64,000 nt of DNA from Luscinia megarhynchos (taxonomy: Eukaryota; Chordata; Aves; Passeriformes; Turdidae), in assembly GCA_034336665.1 (NCBI GenBank), contig JAPFBE010000013.1:16471056-16535055 (forward strand). The letters are read 5' to 3'. Shown here piece after piece: positions 13,101 to 26,396 of this stretch. Every line of letters starts with the position of its first letter. The first letter of the stretch is position 1. The notes beneath the pieces were generated by a model. That model ran no database searches, was not told the DNA's origin, and saw only the letters and a list, made by a program, of their open reading frames with translations. The translations under genes were made by a program, and so were the position numbers.

Positions 13101-13997
13101 TGTCTCTGAATAGGCACTGATTAAATTCCAAAGGATCTTGTACATGTTTGAAAATGTTATCTCTGCATGCAGAACAAGCACCTCATACTGCTGGGATCCC
13201 CCTCCTAGCAGGATGGCCAGCCCCTGATTTCCCATATGTAGCTAAGCCTTTACATGAGAGAACAAACACTGTACTGGTTAAATGCTTCTTCAGAGTAACT
13301 GAGCTAACAATCTGGTTTAGGTATTTTACACTGTATTAAATTATTAAAAACTAATTTTGTAATCAAGCAGCACTTGTTTTGATTCAGTTTTACTTCAGAA
13401 TAATCTATCTGTTGAATTTTGAAATTGAATTTCAGCTATGTTTTACAGCACAGCCAGGATGTCCTATAAGGAAATATAAGGCTATTGTAATTTAAAAAGC
13501 CAGGGACTACTGATAAGCCTGATATTTAAAGGAAAAAAAAGTCGAGTGGTGATCAGTTACAATATATTTTGTTTAATCTTGGTTGGAGTGTGGGGACTGT
13601 CTCTGCTTGTTCATGGTCATGGTGAGTGCCTTAATTGTTCCTCTTTTTATCCTTTGAGGCTAGAGCTGAGGAAAATATCTTTGGTTTATTTTTATCATGT
13701 ATCTAGTGATTGGAAGTGAAGCTAGTTTTGAAAGGAGCATTTAATTTTCTTGCTTATATTCAGGATGAGGTGAAACAATGTATGTTTTGTTGTGGCTTTC
13801 TAAAGCAGTGGGAAATCTCAGAGTTATTGTGTTCATTTCAGTATCAGTGGAGCGGTTTGCTTCAACACCAAAAAACTCAGAATATGCTTTGAGGCATTGT
13901 GCTGTTGATGCCTTGGGTTTTAGCTTTTATATTTTTCAGACTCTCTTAGTGTGTAATTCTCTCTGCTTAGTGTGTAACTGTGAAACTTTGTATTAGG
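10181..13997. other. intergenic stretch, nothing recognised
   Basis: Unique-looking AT-rich DNA. ORFs on both strands are at most 126 codons (10729-11109, minus), with no family likeness and no splice context. I see no RNA gene. Confidence 0.45.
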
Positions 13998-14346
13998 TGT
14001 TAGCAAGTTCTCTTCACAGGGTAGTTGGACAAAACAATCCCTTCCCAGTTAGAGAATCAAAGACACCCATCACCCAAAAAGCAGAAACAGCAGCAAAGGG
14101 AAGGGGGCAAGCCAGGGGGCTGAGACTCTATAACCTGGGGATGTGGTTGGACAATGGACCCCAATATGTAAATGGGCCAAAACTTATAAAAGTGTAAAAA
14201 CTCATGACTGGGATCCATCTTGGATTTGATTTGGGTGTAGCCCCAGCCAGGCTCTTACACTGCCCAAGGTGTATCCTTTCAATAAATATCTATTTTATCC
14301 CTTTTTGCTCTGTCTAGTCTCTGTTCCAGGTCAGCCTTTCCAGGCA
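13998..14346 (+). mobile_element. probable solo LTR of an endogenous retrovirus
   Basis: The stretch reads like an LTR. It starts at a TG (13998), has a TATA box (TATAAA, 14185-14190), a G/C-rich R-like part, a poly(A) signal AATAAA (14281-14286), a TC-rich U5-like part with TGCTCTGTCTAGTCTCTG, and ends in CA near 14346. The exact ends are uncertain because I found no target-site duplication. No retroviral coding sequence is attached. If active, it would drive transcription toward MYH15. Confidence 0.6.
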
Positions 14347-14734
14347 TCACTATTGCTTCAGCTGTATTCTGCAAAGACCAAGTAAATGCCTTCATGCCTT
14401 TCACTATCCAGAAGTCATTTTTGTTGGGGAGGAGTGTGTATGGGTATGCTGGGAAACAGCATCCTCCCTGGTTAGTGTCTGGCCAAAGTGCTCTGTATTT
14501 TTAGGCAAGGTGTGCTTAGATTTCACAGTCTCTGGGCTGGCTGATGCATGCTACCCTCCCAGATGACTGCTCTCCCCAGAGAGGTTAAACCAGAGAGTCT
14601 CCAGAGGCTGCTCTGCTCTGGAGTGCCATGCCAGAGGCTGCTCCTGCAGCCCTGTGTGAGCAGAACTGGGCTGCAGCCCCTAACTGCTCAAAGGCTGCTG
14701 CTGCTCAGACAGTGCTCAAACACCCCCAAAGGAA

Positions 14735-14975
14735 TGGCATGAGGCAGTCAGGGGAGGTTTAGGTTGGATATTAGAAAAGGTTCTTCCCCAGAGGGTGGCT
14801 GAGCACTGGAACAGGCTCCCCAGGGCAGTAGTGGCAGCACCAGCCTGACAGAGCTCAAGAGTGTTTGGACAATGCTGTCAGGCACAGGGTGTGACTCTTG
14901 GGGTGTCCTGTGCAGAGCCAGGAGCTGGACTCAGTGACCCCTGAGGGTCCCTTCCAGCTGAGCATATTCTGTGGT
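14735..14975 (+). mobile_element. CR1-type LINE 3' end, plus strand
   Basis: The typical avian CR1 tail appears in order: GTCAGGGGAGGTTTAGGTTG, GGATATTAGAAAAGGTTCTT, GAGGGTGGCTGAGCACTGG, AACAGGCTCCCCAGGG, then GGTCCCTTCCAGCTGAG and a terminal ATATTCTGTGGTT. It is better preserved than the copy at 4.2 kb and is 5'-truncated. Confidence 0.88.
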
Positions 14976-17900
14976 TATGTATGTGCCAAGTTATGCCTGC
15001 CTGTGGCTATTAAACCCTAAGATAGAGTCTGTAGTGTGCAGCCTTTCTCAGTCACTCATTTCTGTGGGGTGCTTACTGTTGCAGTATCCACATGCAATTG
15101 CCTTCATGGTACCCAGATGCATTGGGAGTAAAACTGCTGATTTGGGTCTCCTTATGTAAAAAGTTGATAACCCCCATTTGTTGGTCCACAGCACTTCACA
15201 CCTGTGTGCATGGGTGTGCTTCCCATCACTCCAGAGGCTGGTCCTGGTGGCTTTGGCTGCAGCCCTGGCATGCAGTATTTCATGTGCTTCCACTCAGCAT
15301 TTCCATGCAAATCTGGGGTTTCAATCCTCTAGCTACATGGGAAATGGAAACAGTTATGGTAGTTGTCTGTCTAAAAGTTGGTGTAAATGGCTTGCTTGCC
15401 ATCACACAGGTACTTTGTAGTGACTCCTCCTGGCATACTAATGGAGCAAGCAATTACTTGAATCTTAAAACCATCTTTCTTTTCCCACTTCTGACTCAGA
15501 CAGAAGGCAGCTTCTGCAACAGAGTGGAAAGGGACAAGCAGACAGCAGAGTCTCCTGACTCTGCCTTCCTCCCCACGCAGACCTATCTCATATGCAGAAT
15601 GAGGCAGAGCCCCCAGGGGGAAAATAGCATCTAATCAGAGCCCTGGAAGCAGAGTGCTCATGCACGCAGGTGCTGGAGCGAGGTCACACAGCCTCCAATT
15701 TGTGTTCTATTTCTGAAGCCTGGAGTACTCAAATGACATTTTTCTTTCCTTCTTTCCCTCCTGCTCCCAAACCTTGTTTATTATATGTCTAACTACTCAA
15801 AGCCTGATGATTCTGTCATGTTTATTCATAAGTTGGTGAGAAGAAAGGATAGAAGCTAGACCTAAGCTACAGTCAGGATTTTATTAGCTTACCAACTCTG
15901 CTTGCAAGGGAGGATTGCAAGTGACCATTGCTGGAGGCTGAGAAGCCTTTTGGCCAAGTCCGAGTGAGTGCAAATCCAGAGCTGCAGCTCTCCAGGTGAT
16001 AACTTTGATGTTGGAGGGTAATACTTGTTAAGTGCCCTTCTATCTTTCCTTATTAACCTATTGAGATAAAGCTGGTGTTTCATGTAAATAAGTCTAAAAG
16101 GGAAAGTGTTTAATAGTAAAGTATTAGTGTTTAAATCTGTAACAATTTTACCATCACACGTGATGCATGTAATTTAAAAAATGGATGGAAGGATGTAAGA
16201 GTGGAGGTTGCCCCACAGCCTAAGAAGCATGGGGCTTGTCTTACACAAACCAGAGTGGTCCCCTATACCAACACCTCCCCAGAGCTCTTCCATTTCTCAG
16301 AACTTAAAGTTGAAAGCAATTAGAGGAGAGATAGAATGAATGGTCCCAATCTTTGGGAACTATTTTCCATTCGTTGAAGTGTGATAACAATTTTATATCA
16401 GGTAGCTGAAGTCTGGAATTAGTTTCTGTCTGTTGTTCAGTGATAACATTTTCCTGGGTTTCTCCCAGACTCATAAAACATCATCAGTCCCAGGGAAAAT
16501 CTAACAAGGACATGTGCTTGGATGAGAACTCTGCTGGACTGAAATATTAAACGATGCCCATTCACAGCACTGATAGAAACTGGTAATTTTTTGTTGGATA
16601 GTTGCACTCGTGCTCACAGCTCAGGGATTCCATGGGCCACTGATGCCAGCTGGGCTCTGGTAAGTTTTGGACTTGGGCATTTAGGTCAAACCTGTTTTAA
16701 TCTGTCTAAAATAGTTGCTTTCCACAGTTCATGCATATGACCAGCTTCCCTTTCAGTCATTCAGTAAAGTACTGTGTAGCAATTAAAAATATCACAATAG
16801 CCTTAGGCTTTTTCTTGGTCTCTGCATATTTCTCTATGCAAAGGTCTCTGTAACCTCCTTAGGGCTTTCTGGGGAAGGAGGTGAGATTTTTTTTTTTTTA
16901 CAGGTCTGTAGTCTAACCTGCCATAATAATCTTTTATTTGATATATAAACACACTATTTACCATAAAGAGCTCAACAACAAAAGTACTGTTTGCTGCATG
17001 CCCTTTTGAGGTAATCCTTGCTGCTTGGCTCAGTCCTTCAGCGTACATGTGTTCCTTCTTTGCAATGTTTTTGTGTCCATAAAGGGCAAGAAAGTATGTG
17101 TTTATTTTTACCCATTTAGAAAGGGATAAAGCTTAGATCAGATCTGGGGCTTGAGTTCAGCACTTGAGTAGCAGCACTTACAAAGGCTGATCAAGACAAG
17201 TGAAATTGGATTTTGTTATCTTGTGTTAAAGGCTCAGGCATGCTCCTATCTTTAAAGCATTAAAAGCTAAATGTCCTCAGATTCAAAATTCTTTAGGCAG
17301 GAGAAATGCTAATGTGAATGTTAGCTACAAGCCTATTTTGCTATGATACTCCATTAACTAGTTGAAAATGTTTTTTCCAACACCTTAAAGCTATTAATAC
17401 CTTGACTGAGAAATTTGTTTGGAGATATTACTGCACACTAATGTAGCATTTTTAACAACCCTGCCTAGGAAAGAGAATATTGGCTGGTTTACACAGACTC
17501 AAGTGGGTTGATAAGTGGGTAACAGATGCATGTGACATGTTGGAAAACCACTTAGAGAACAATAGCCAAGGTCACTCCTTGTCATGTCTGCAGCGTGTGG
17601 CAGAACAGCAGAGCCAGAACTCCCTCTCCTGCTCTTGCAGACAGGAGAAATGTGAACTCCTCTTCACAGAGCCATGCATAAATGGATTGCTTTCAGAAGA
17701 GGAGGACTGGGTGGCAGGAGCTGGTTACTATGGCTATGTGCATTGCTCACTCTAAATGGAGGAATCAGGCCAACAATCACTGTATACATCAGCTATATTT
17801 GTGTGAGAAGGAAGCTCATTGCCAGCAGCTGTGTGAAGGTGTCGTGATGAAAACCCAACTTGGCTCATGCCACTCAAGGACTTGGTGACTTTCATGCCTG

Positions 17901-18002
17901 TAAAGCACTGCAAAATCCATGGGATCAGGTCGTTTGTCCTCCTTAAGCCTTTGTTTTCTCTGCAGAGAAGTTTCTTCTTTTCTGTGCCCCTAGTGATCAT
18001 AG
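14976..18002. other. intergenic stretch, nothing recognised
   Basis: Contains a 180-codon plus-strand ORF (15092-15634) and several shorter ones, none with recognisable domains, codon bias or splice signals. A T-run lies at about 16888-16900. Confidence 0.45.
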
Positions 18003-18180
18003 TAAACAGAGATCATAGAGGCCCAGGTAGGAAGGGACCTGGAAAGATCATCTGGTCCATCTTGCCATGGGAAAGGGAGCCTAGGTGGGATTGTATAGCA
18101 CCTGGTCCAGCCACATCCTACAACTTTCCAGCAGTGGGGTCCCTCCTCTGTCCCTGGGGAGGTTGTTCCACTGGGGTGGA
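18003..18180 (-). mobile_element. CR1-type LINE fragment, minus strand
   Basis: Reads as the reverse of a CR1 tail: TAGGAAGGGACCTGG, AGATCATCTGGTCCAT, then TTTCCAGCAGTGGGG, TGGGGAGGTTGTTCCA. Diverged and short. Confidence 0.72.
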
Positions 18181-21100
18181 AATGGCATGTCATGATGCTG
18201 GCTTGGAAATTATGGAGGTGCTAGCAAGCCTGGGCTCTGGGGTACAGAAAAACAACTCCTAACTGTGTTAGCTTCATAGTCCAGCCTGCAGCCAGCCACT
18301 GACTTGTTGGGCTGTCAGCAGAACCACTTCCCCTTTGTCTAATGGCATTAGAAATCATCAGTGAAGAAGTAGCTGTGGGTGGTGAGACATCTGTGGCACA
18401 ACCACAGCCTTATTTTTGTTGCTTACAAATTTAAAATCCTTTGCCTTTCCTTTTTGAAGCTACCCACTGAAGCTAGAGGTCCTGTGGAGTACCTAGCAAA
18501 TTTTGTTGCAGGGTGGCTGTTGGTGGCTGCCACGGGGGGCATTGGATTCCCCCTTTATCCAGTGCTGCAGAAACAGGTGAGTTTGATAGGTGAGGGGTTA
18601 AGCCAAGGCTGTTACCACCAAAGGCTTGCTGAAGCTCTTGTTCCTGTCTCCAGTGCCCAGATTTTCATGCAAGTGGGAGCAGTGGACTTGGGTGTGCTCA
18701 GCAGGTGGTTTGTAGCATACAGCCCAAGGCCATGGAGCACTTCTATTACCTGCTGTCACTTGTAATTCCACTGTTAAGGGTGAAGAGGGTTTTGCACTTC
18801 AAATAGGGGCTGGATCTTTAATCCCAATGGAAAATAGAACATATTTGCTGCAGATGTAAAAGCTTGCCTTTTAAAAATTAAATAGGTTGTTGCAGTCTAC
18901 AAATATTTTAATTAGCCTGAGTTCAAATTAATTAAAAACTGTCATTTAAAGAATTAAGCGCTTGCAGGTTTTACAGAGTTTTGGATGATCTTAATGAAAT
19001 AAAAAAGACACTTGGAACTTTCCACATAATTAAAAATAATTGAAATCTTCTGCCTGCATGTATATGAAAAAATCAGCTAATAATTAAGCTAAGTTATTAG
19101 CAGTGGCTGTATTTAATGTTGCATCTAGAGTAACAGAGTATAGCCTTAAAAATTTTAACTAGTTCCACCATGAAATTGGAAAGAATGCAATTTACCATCA
19201 GTCTTCTGCAGTGGCTGGAATGTCACTCTTATGGGGAGACAGAGAAGACACAGACTTTCACTGATGGATTAGCAGTGTCACTTAGCTTTAGTCTTTAAAG
19301 GTTAAATGGCTTAATGGTTGAATGGCTTGCATGTTTCTGCTTGAAATGTCCCCTCACATCACTGAGACCTTGCCTGCTGCTGGGAATGAGGGAGAGCCAC
19401 AGAGAACATTTGGTGCTGGTAGGATCCCTCCAGCATTTCTGTGTAAGTGTTCTCCCTTTAGAGAAAAAAATGCCCTAACCCATATGAAAAGCCAAACCCA
19501 TGTGGAATGAGCTGCTTTGTGTGAGGCTTCAGTCAGGCAAACCAGGTGCCAGCCTCTTTAGGGGTTGGTGACTGCTGGTTCTCTTATACTTCTCTGGTGG
19601 CTCTGCCCTTAAAATAGCACTCTGCTGCTTCAGGAGGACAGAAATCTTGTACAGGAGCCCCAGCTGGTGCCTCTCATTCAGTCTCCACACAGACATTTTG
19701 AAATAGGAACTTCCTGAAGGGGAGGAAAAAAAAACCCTGATAAAAGTGAATGAATGCTAGTGATTACTCATTCAATGAATCCAGAAAGGTGGAATCAGCT
19801 CTAAAAAGGCTCATAGGAATACAAGCAGATGCCTGAGTCACAATCTGTCCTCACTGTGCCACAACATGAAGAATTTTTGAAGGCTGTAGCTGCATGTTTC
19901 TTATTTCAATTCAATTTGGCTTCTTTTTATCTCATCTCTTAATTTCCTGGATTAGTGATGCTTGATTGGAGGCTATTGGAGGCAACATCATTGTCATATT
20001 CCTAACTGTTATTCTGTCCTTAGTATTTTACTTTGAGCTGAGTACATAAATGCTGGGCTGGGTTTACTTAACTGGCTGATCAGAAATACCATTGGTGTGG
20101 GAGGGTGGTATATATACTCTCTGCATTTGCATTTTTAATATTAATGATCTCTTCTTATCATCAGTTCACACAGAATTTTAAGCTTTTATTTTATTTAGAG
20201 ACTCTAATCCTTTATGCCTAGGAAGATATTCTCTTAGCAAGTACTGGATTCCTTTTTTTGATATTTGAGATCTGCAAAGAAACTCTGATAAATATGGCAA
20301 GTGCTGAATCTTGTGAATTATGTCAGTGTTTAACATCTTTAGTCAGGTTGCAGGAGGTGAAGTGTCCACACTGTTCTTTCAGTGAGGGGTTCATTTTGGG
20401 GAGGAAGGGGATCTCTTTGAAGACATTAATGAATAAAGGAGGAATAAGATTGAAACAAATCTCTGCTAGCTATTCTTTTCTGCATTTGTAAATGTGGGAC
20501 CACAGGCAAGGAGGTCTGCTGGTGTTCTCCTTCTGCCATGTGCTTTCACCAAGCCCAAGAAAGGTGTGAAGGGAGATCACGGGTCACCTCCTCGAGCATC
20601 TTGTCCTTAGGTGAGGGCAGGGAGGAAAGGAGGTGACTCTGAGGAAAACCAAATGCTCTGAATTTGCTCAGGTGTGGCTGAATGACTGGTTTGGATTCTC
20701 TTTGAGTGCTCCCCTTCCAGGAGCTCTCATGACTGGACCCCCTTGCCCCACACATCCCTGCTCCCCATGCTGGACAGGGGGACACAGACAGGAACCCCAT
20801 CCAGGGAGGGGCACGGTGCAAAAATACCTTTCTGTTGCTAATACCTCTTCACTCCTGGTTCTGATAGCAGTGGTAGGAGACATTTAGAGGAGATAACAGG
20901 GTTATGGCAGGCACTGCTGATCCCAGAGCTGGGCTGTTGTGAAGGCACTCAGGCTGCCCTTTTTTCCATGTCATGGCTTTATCAGTGATTCAGGGTCTGG
21001 GGTGTGGAGCTCATCTCAGCAGAGCCCCGTGTGACATGTCACACACTGTTACTGCTGGCAACTGAGGTACTGGGAATAGGGAGAGTGGGAAAGGTTCTGT

Positions 21101-22366
21101 TTCATTTGTCCCTTTGGAACCTCCTCCCACAAGCTTCATACTTTTCTTAAACTCTCATTAAAACACATCTTGAATCTGTAGTCTGAAAGACTCTGTCCCT
21201 TCTGATTAAGGAAGTATTTGGGTTTGAACTTTAAGCTTCATGCATGTGCTATGAAAAAATCATTAAGACCTGTCTAAATTGCATGAGTATGGGACAGAAT
21301 GGTGCCTACTGTTGGACTTGGTCTTAAATCTCATTTGGTTTATTGTTTCTGGGGAATGGATCTATACATCTGCTTTCTGATTAGTTCTCTTATTGAAATA
21401 AATCCTGCTAGTTGGTGTCATACTTTAATGGCCATGCTTTTTTACCTGACAAGGTACAGACATCCAGTGTGGCACTAGAAAGCTGTAAGCATTCAGGTGT
21501 ATTCAGCACAGTTTTCCAATTGTTGCAAATAGCTAAAACTAAAGCCTCTGTGTCCAGTGAAGAGTGAGCCAAATCTCTCTGCAGTGTAACTGGAAGTATA
21601 ATGGGCACTGCTATTGCCTTTGAATGTATCTGCCCATCCTGCTGTGAACAGCAGTGCCAATTAGTGCATTGCTCCTTACCCATGCAGCCTCTAAAATCTG
21701 CTCCTCTCATTCTTGTTTCAGAATAAACTGCTTGGGTAAGAAACAACTTGCTATTTGTTTTCACACAGGTAAAACTCCTACTTTTATACCCAAATAAGTG
21801 TGACAAAGCTGGCCCATGTCATGGGAAGCCTGTTTCTCCATGGAGAAGGGTGGGACTTGCTCTGAGGGCACTCAAATTCCTGCAGCCCTATTGCCTGGAC
21901 AATTCTGGTCCAACAGCATGGCCATGAACACACTGCCTAGTCCTTCTTCTTTGAAGGTAATCAGCTAGTAACTAAATGCCTCATTATTTATATGGATGTA
22001 GCCCCTACCTTTGCCTCAGTTTCCCTTTCCTAGGTATCAGCAATTCCTCCATCACACTGTGTATTTAATTTGACTGTCCTTCTGATCATGGATGCCTTGC
22101 ATATCTTGAATTATGAAGGTGTGTCAGTAATGGATAAAGACAGGCATCCAGGCCATGCTGGCAATTCAGTGGAAACCACCTGGACTTTAGATCTGCAGTT
22201 CCTTTTCTGTGGTTCTAGTGCAAATTTGGGTGATGACAACAGGGGAGATTTTTCTGCTCTGGAAAATCCCTGTTCATCAACTTCAGTACAAGAAGAACCA
22301 GAGATTCCACTAGGACTGTGTTGCTTGACAAGCAAGAGGCAGAATAATCCACATCAAAAAATATAC
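18181..22366. other. intergenic stretch, nothing recognised
   Basis: No exon-like ORF, RNA gene or identifiable repeat. MEF2-like TTAAAAATAA lies near 19031, but this loose form is expected by chance in AT-rich DNA. Confidence 0.4.
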
Positions 22367-22400
22367 CTTTCCCTTTCCCTTTCCCTTTCCCTTTCCCTTC
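22367..22400 (+). repeat. short tandem repeat, TTTCCC unit
   Basis: More than five copies of a 6-base CTTTCC/TTTCCC unit in a row. The opposite strand is a purine-only GGGAAA run. Confidence 0.95.
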
Positions 22401-23419
22401 ATTTCTTTTTATAAAGCATATTTTCATACCCCAAAATAGCCCATATTTTTCTCAAAGTTCTGTGTTAAATTTTTCAGTTAGCCTCCTGCTGTAAATTTGG
22501 ATCCTCAGGAAAGTTCTTTAGTGTTTTCATGCTGCTGGTAGTTAAAGTGAAGCTTCAGAGGGGCCCACTGAGGCAGGGCACGTGTTCCATCCCAGTTCAG
22601 CATTTTTATAGCAATCTAGCTTTGCTTCATCATGCTGGATATGCTAATATTTTCTTTTCCTTTTCTTTCCCAGACCATTGGGTGAGACCTAAAGTGCCTA
22701 AAACTATATACATAGCTGTACATATGTACAATGTGCATATACATTGGGTTTGTGCATGAATCCTCAAGTATATGATCTGATTTTTTTTGTTCCATCTCCT
22801 TAATTAGTTTTTTCCTGTATAGACAAAGTGAGTATTTCAGTTACAAAAGAAAAAAGAAGATATTTGAAATCAACTTAAGTCAATTCTGTTCCAACAGGAC
22901 TGACTGCTGCAGGGGATCCAGTGTGACTCAGAAGAGAATTGTTCCTGTAGCCTCACTGGCAATCTCAGCTGCTGCTCACTGTTGTGATAAAATTGGCTGT
23001 CCTCCTCAAAGACAATGGCTGGCTGGTCTCAGTGATGGTGTCTCCACGAGTTTTGGGCTGGGTAGGTAGTGCAGCCTTTCTCCAGGGGGATCCATGGGTT
23101 CCTCTGGGTGGTCCAGCACAGCCTTTTCTCACCAGCCCTCTCTCCTGTAACCCCTGTCATCTCCTCACTCCTGGCTCTGCCCTCCCCGGACAGCTCCCCC
23201 CTTTCCCATCTCTCCCCTGGGGTTTGCTGGGGCCAGGATTTCAGCTCCAGCATCAGGGGAGCAGTGCAGGGTGAGTGTGCCACGGCTCTGCTGTGGAACA
23301 GCAGCACTGGCAGGGTCAGTCCTGCAGGTCTCCCAAGGAAAAGGTTGGTTTACTCCAGTGCTGAGCATCACAGCTGGGAGGGGAGAGGTTAGAAAATAAA
23401 CTTGTTTTCACGTTTATAA

Positions 23420-23512
23420 GTCTATATATATGTATATGTCTAGATACACACACAGATGTGTGTATAAATATATATGTGTGTCTCTCCTATATATACACAT
23501 ACATGCACACAC
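23420..23512 (+). repeat. TA/TG/CA dinucleotide-rich tract
   Basis: Alternating TATATA, TGTGTG and ACACAC blocks, for example ATATATATGTGTGTC and ATACACATACATGCACACAC. It is a degenerate microsatellite. Confidence 0.85.
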
Positions 23513-23745
23513 CTGCCAGAGACTCCAGAATATTGCTGCTGGAGAGAAGGATGTCATGTCCGTTTTTGGAGGTGTTTAAATTCAACTGACAAAAAGCATC
23601 AAAGCATTAGGCCATGTGAGAAGCACACACTTGTGCTTTTTCAGGCAGAACATAATACTCCTGGAAATAGATTTTCTTTAAAAACTTAATATTTCGAGAA
23701 GGTATGCTGACTGAATTTTCAGCAGAGGTGACCAGCCCAGTGTAT

Positions 23746-23755
23746 CCATATTTGG
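23746..23755 (+). promoter_or_regulatory. perfect CArG box (SRF-type site)
   Basis: CCATATTTGG matches the SRF consensus CC(A/T)6GG exactly. It lies about 5 kb upstream of the candidate MYH15 transcription start. Occupancy is unknown. Confidence 0.35.
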
Positions 23756-25739
23756 AAAGAAATAATGTTTTGTTGTTGCTTACAGAGTGTAAATGCTGGA
23801 AAACACACAATCTCCTTCCTACAGTTTTTTTTGCTATTTAGCATCATGCCAATCACATTGAGTTTATTCTATCAGCACTTGCAAAGTTAATAAAGTATCC
23901 CCACGACAATTAAACTGTCTCTGCATGTTTTAGTGTAGTTTGCAGTTGGCATAAAGTAAACAAAAGATAGAAACAATCCTTGACTGAAAGTTGAGTTATG
24001 ACTCATAGAGTTAGAGCAGCGAAAAATTGAAAAATCACAAAACCTCCTGTGTCTAAAAGGGCATGAATATTTTACTTCCTTCCCCCTCAGCTCCTCTGAA
24101 AGATAAGCTTCCACAGCAGCAAAGCCAGGCATTCAGCAAGGGCTGTTCCCAACCCTACCATACCTGAAGGGCAGGCTCTGAATCCTTGAGGCTGAAATAT
24201 AAAAAAGGCAAAAAAAGGCAAGTTGTCTTGAAGGAGCTTGGCACCAGGAGCTAGAATATGTTGTGTCTGAAGACCTAGGAGTATTTTAGGACAGTGCTGC
24301 CTATTGAAATGGAAATGTGGTTTTCAGGCTGCTTGAGCAGACAGAGTGCATCATATCAGAGGCTGAAGTAGGCTAATGAAGTGCCCTGTCTTTGAAGTCA
24401 GATTGTGTAATACAAACCCTAGAGAGATTTCTATTTTTCCTTGCATTGATCAAGACTAAAATACCCCTGCTATCAGCTTCAGGGGGGTTTAATGGAATTG
24501 GTGGCAGGACTACGGTAATTCCAATGACGTGCTGGCAAACAAATGTTTCATTAATGAATACTCAAAAGATCAACCTGAACTGCCTACATGCATTATTAGT
24601 GCTTTTAACCCTCTGCCTTCTCCCAGTGGTTATGGATAATGCAGAGGAGTTTAAGGTGAGGGGGGAACCCAAAATTCACTAATGGCGATTAGGCTATGTG
24701 ATAGTTGGGAAAAGGATGCACAGCAATTCTGAAAACATGCCATTAATCTCTGACCTGATGGGCAGGGTGGGATGCTCAAGATCATTGGGGATGGAAAACT
24801 TCCCACAGAGGGCATTGGTGGAGTGGGGGATGTGGTCAAATTTGGAGAAAGAAGAATGACAAGGCACACGACAAAAGCTTTCTTTCCCTCCCCTGGTACA
24901 TCTCCAGAGCCAAAGAACTGAGACCATTTATTTAACTAGGCTCCTTTTTCATCTTCTTACTTTTCTTATGGCTGTGAGTCAGTCTGGGATTGATTTATCA
25001 GTGCTGTTAATCTGCTCTCAAAAGGCTGTCAGTCTCACTCCCAGAAGCCAAGCTCTCCCATTAAAAACCTGACCTATCTAAGCGTCCTTCAGATACCGTA
25101 ACGATGGAGTGTCAGCAGGGGAGAGGCAGCAGTGACAGCTCTGAGATGTTTATTGTCCCAGGCTGGGCTGGGAGCAGAGCTCAGTGCTTGGCATGGGATG
25201 AGAGGCTGAGGACCAAGCTGGGAGGATCAGCCACACTCCTGTGGTTTGGGGGTTAATGCTCTGCAAGCTCTGCTGGCCCCACACTGCTCAAAACAGGAAG
25301 AGGTGTCAGGGGTTTGCATGTTGCTAGCAGTACATCACGGATTACAGTGGTTTAAAAGGCACTTAAAACATTTTTGGTGGCTTAGGAATGATTTCACCAG
25401 GCGTGTTTTTATGAAGCGGATGCTTTCCATAGAGAGATTTAAATTTCTGTTCTACTGCCACACCACACAGTAGCTGTCAGCAAAGAATTAATTGAGGGAA
25501 AGCATTCAAAGTGGTGCTGCTGAAAGGAAGGTAAAGAGATGCTCCTGACACCTCCTCATGCTGCAGGAATGTGTGTCCATGGCACAGTGAGCACAGGCAC
25601 TGCAGCAGGGGGAGCACAAAGGCTGGCAGAGACCTGAAAATCTCCGGTCTAATAATGGGAATCTAGCTGTCACAAACACACTTTCAATGTTCTGTTCAGT
25701 GCCAATTTTCTCATCCTTAAGAGATGTAGCAGAGTGCAA

Positions 25740-25749
25740 CTATTTTTAA
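25740..25749 (+). promoter_or_regulatory. MEF2-type site 1
   Basis: CTATTTTTAA fits the MEF2 consensus YTAWWWWTAR exactly. The same 10-mer recurs, inverted, at 26387 and 27625. Confidence 0.35.
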
Positions 25750-26361
25750 ATCTAAGTTTTTTTTCTCCCCCTCCAGTTTCTCTTAAGGCCATTAACAGCT
25801 TGAAGAATTAAGCCATGATTCTTCACAAGACAAAATGCATCATTTGTACAGAATGGGCCTGGGTTTGCTCCAGGATACAATGTTAGCACCTTTCTTCTCC
25901 TGAAATTATTCCCAAATGGATGAACTTTCTCATCCAGCTAAAACATTTTGGTTCCTTCCCATTTGTTTTTTAAATAGAGAATGCAACAGCAGCAGGGACC
26001 AGTGACCGAAAAAAGCCCCTGAGGTTCTCAGTCTCTTTAGATGCATCTCGTGGAGCAACAGTCCTTCTGCTTTTTTGTAGAGCAATCCAGAGGATCCTGA
26101 CTCCAAAGATGTTTTCTCCAAGCATCTGTATATTGAACTGGTGTCCTTCTCTCTCATTGATCTTGCTTTTCATGAGTGCCAGGTTATTACAGTAAACATT
26201 CTATTAAGAGTAGTCTAAAGGCCAGCTTTTGTCAAAACTCAGCTAGCTGGTTGATCTTTTTGTCTAAGAAAATAGAGAGGGTTCACAGCTGAGCTTCTAC
26301 ATCTTTTCTATATTAGACAATATTGACACTATCTTCTGTCCAGAGCTGATAAATGTTATTG

Positions 26362-26396
26362 CATTCCTTTCCAATATGTAATGTTATTAAAAATAG
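26362..26396 (-). promoter_or_regulatory. MCAT motif and MEF2-type site 2
   Basis: An MCAT (TEAD) motif CATTCCT at 26362-26368 lies 18 bases from TTAAAAATAG (26387-26396), the reverse complement of site 1. MCAT and MEF2 pairing is common in cardiac control regions. Binding is inferred only. Confidence 0.35.

Noticed and set aside
15092..15634. 180-codon intergenic ORF
   Set aside because: No domain, no codon bias, no splice context; composition like surrounding non-coding DNA.
22367..22400. Telomere-like repeat
   Set aside because: The unit is TTTCCC, not TTAGGG/CCCTAA; it is an ordinary short tandem repeat.
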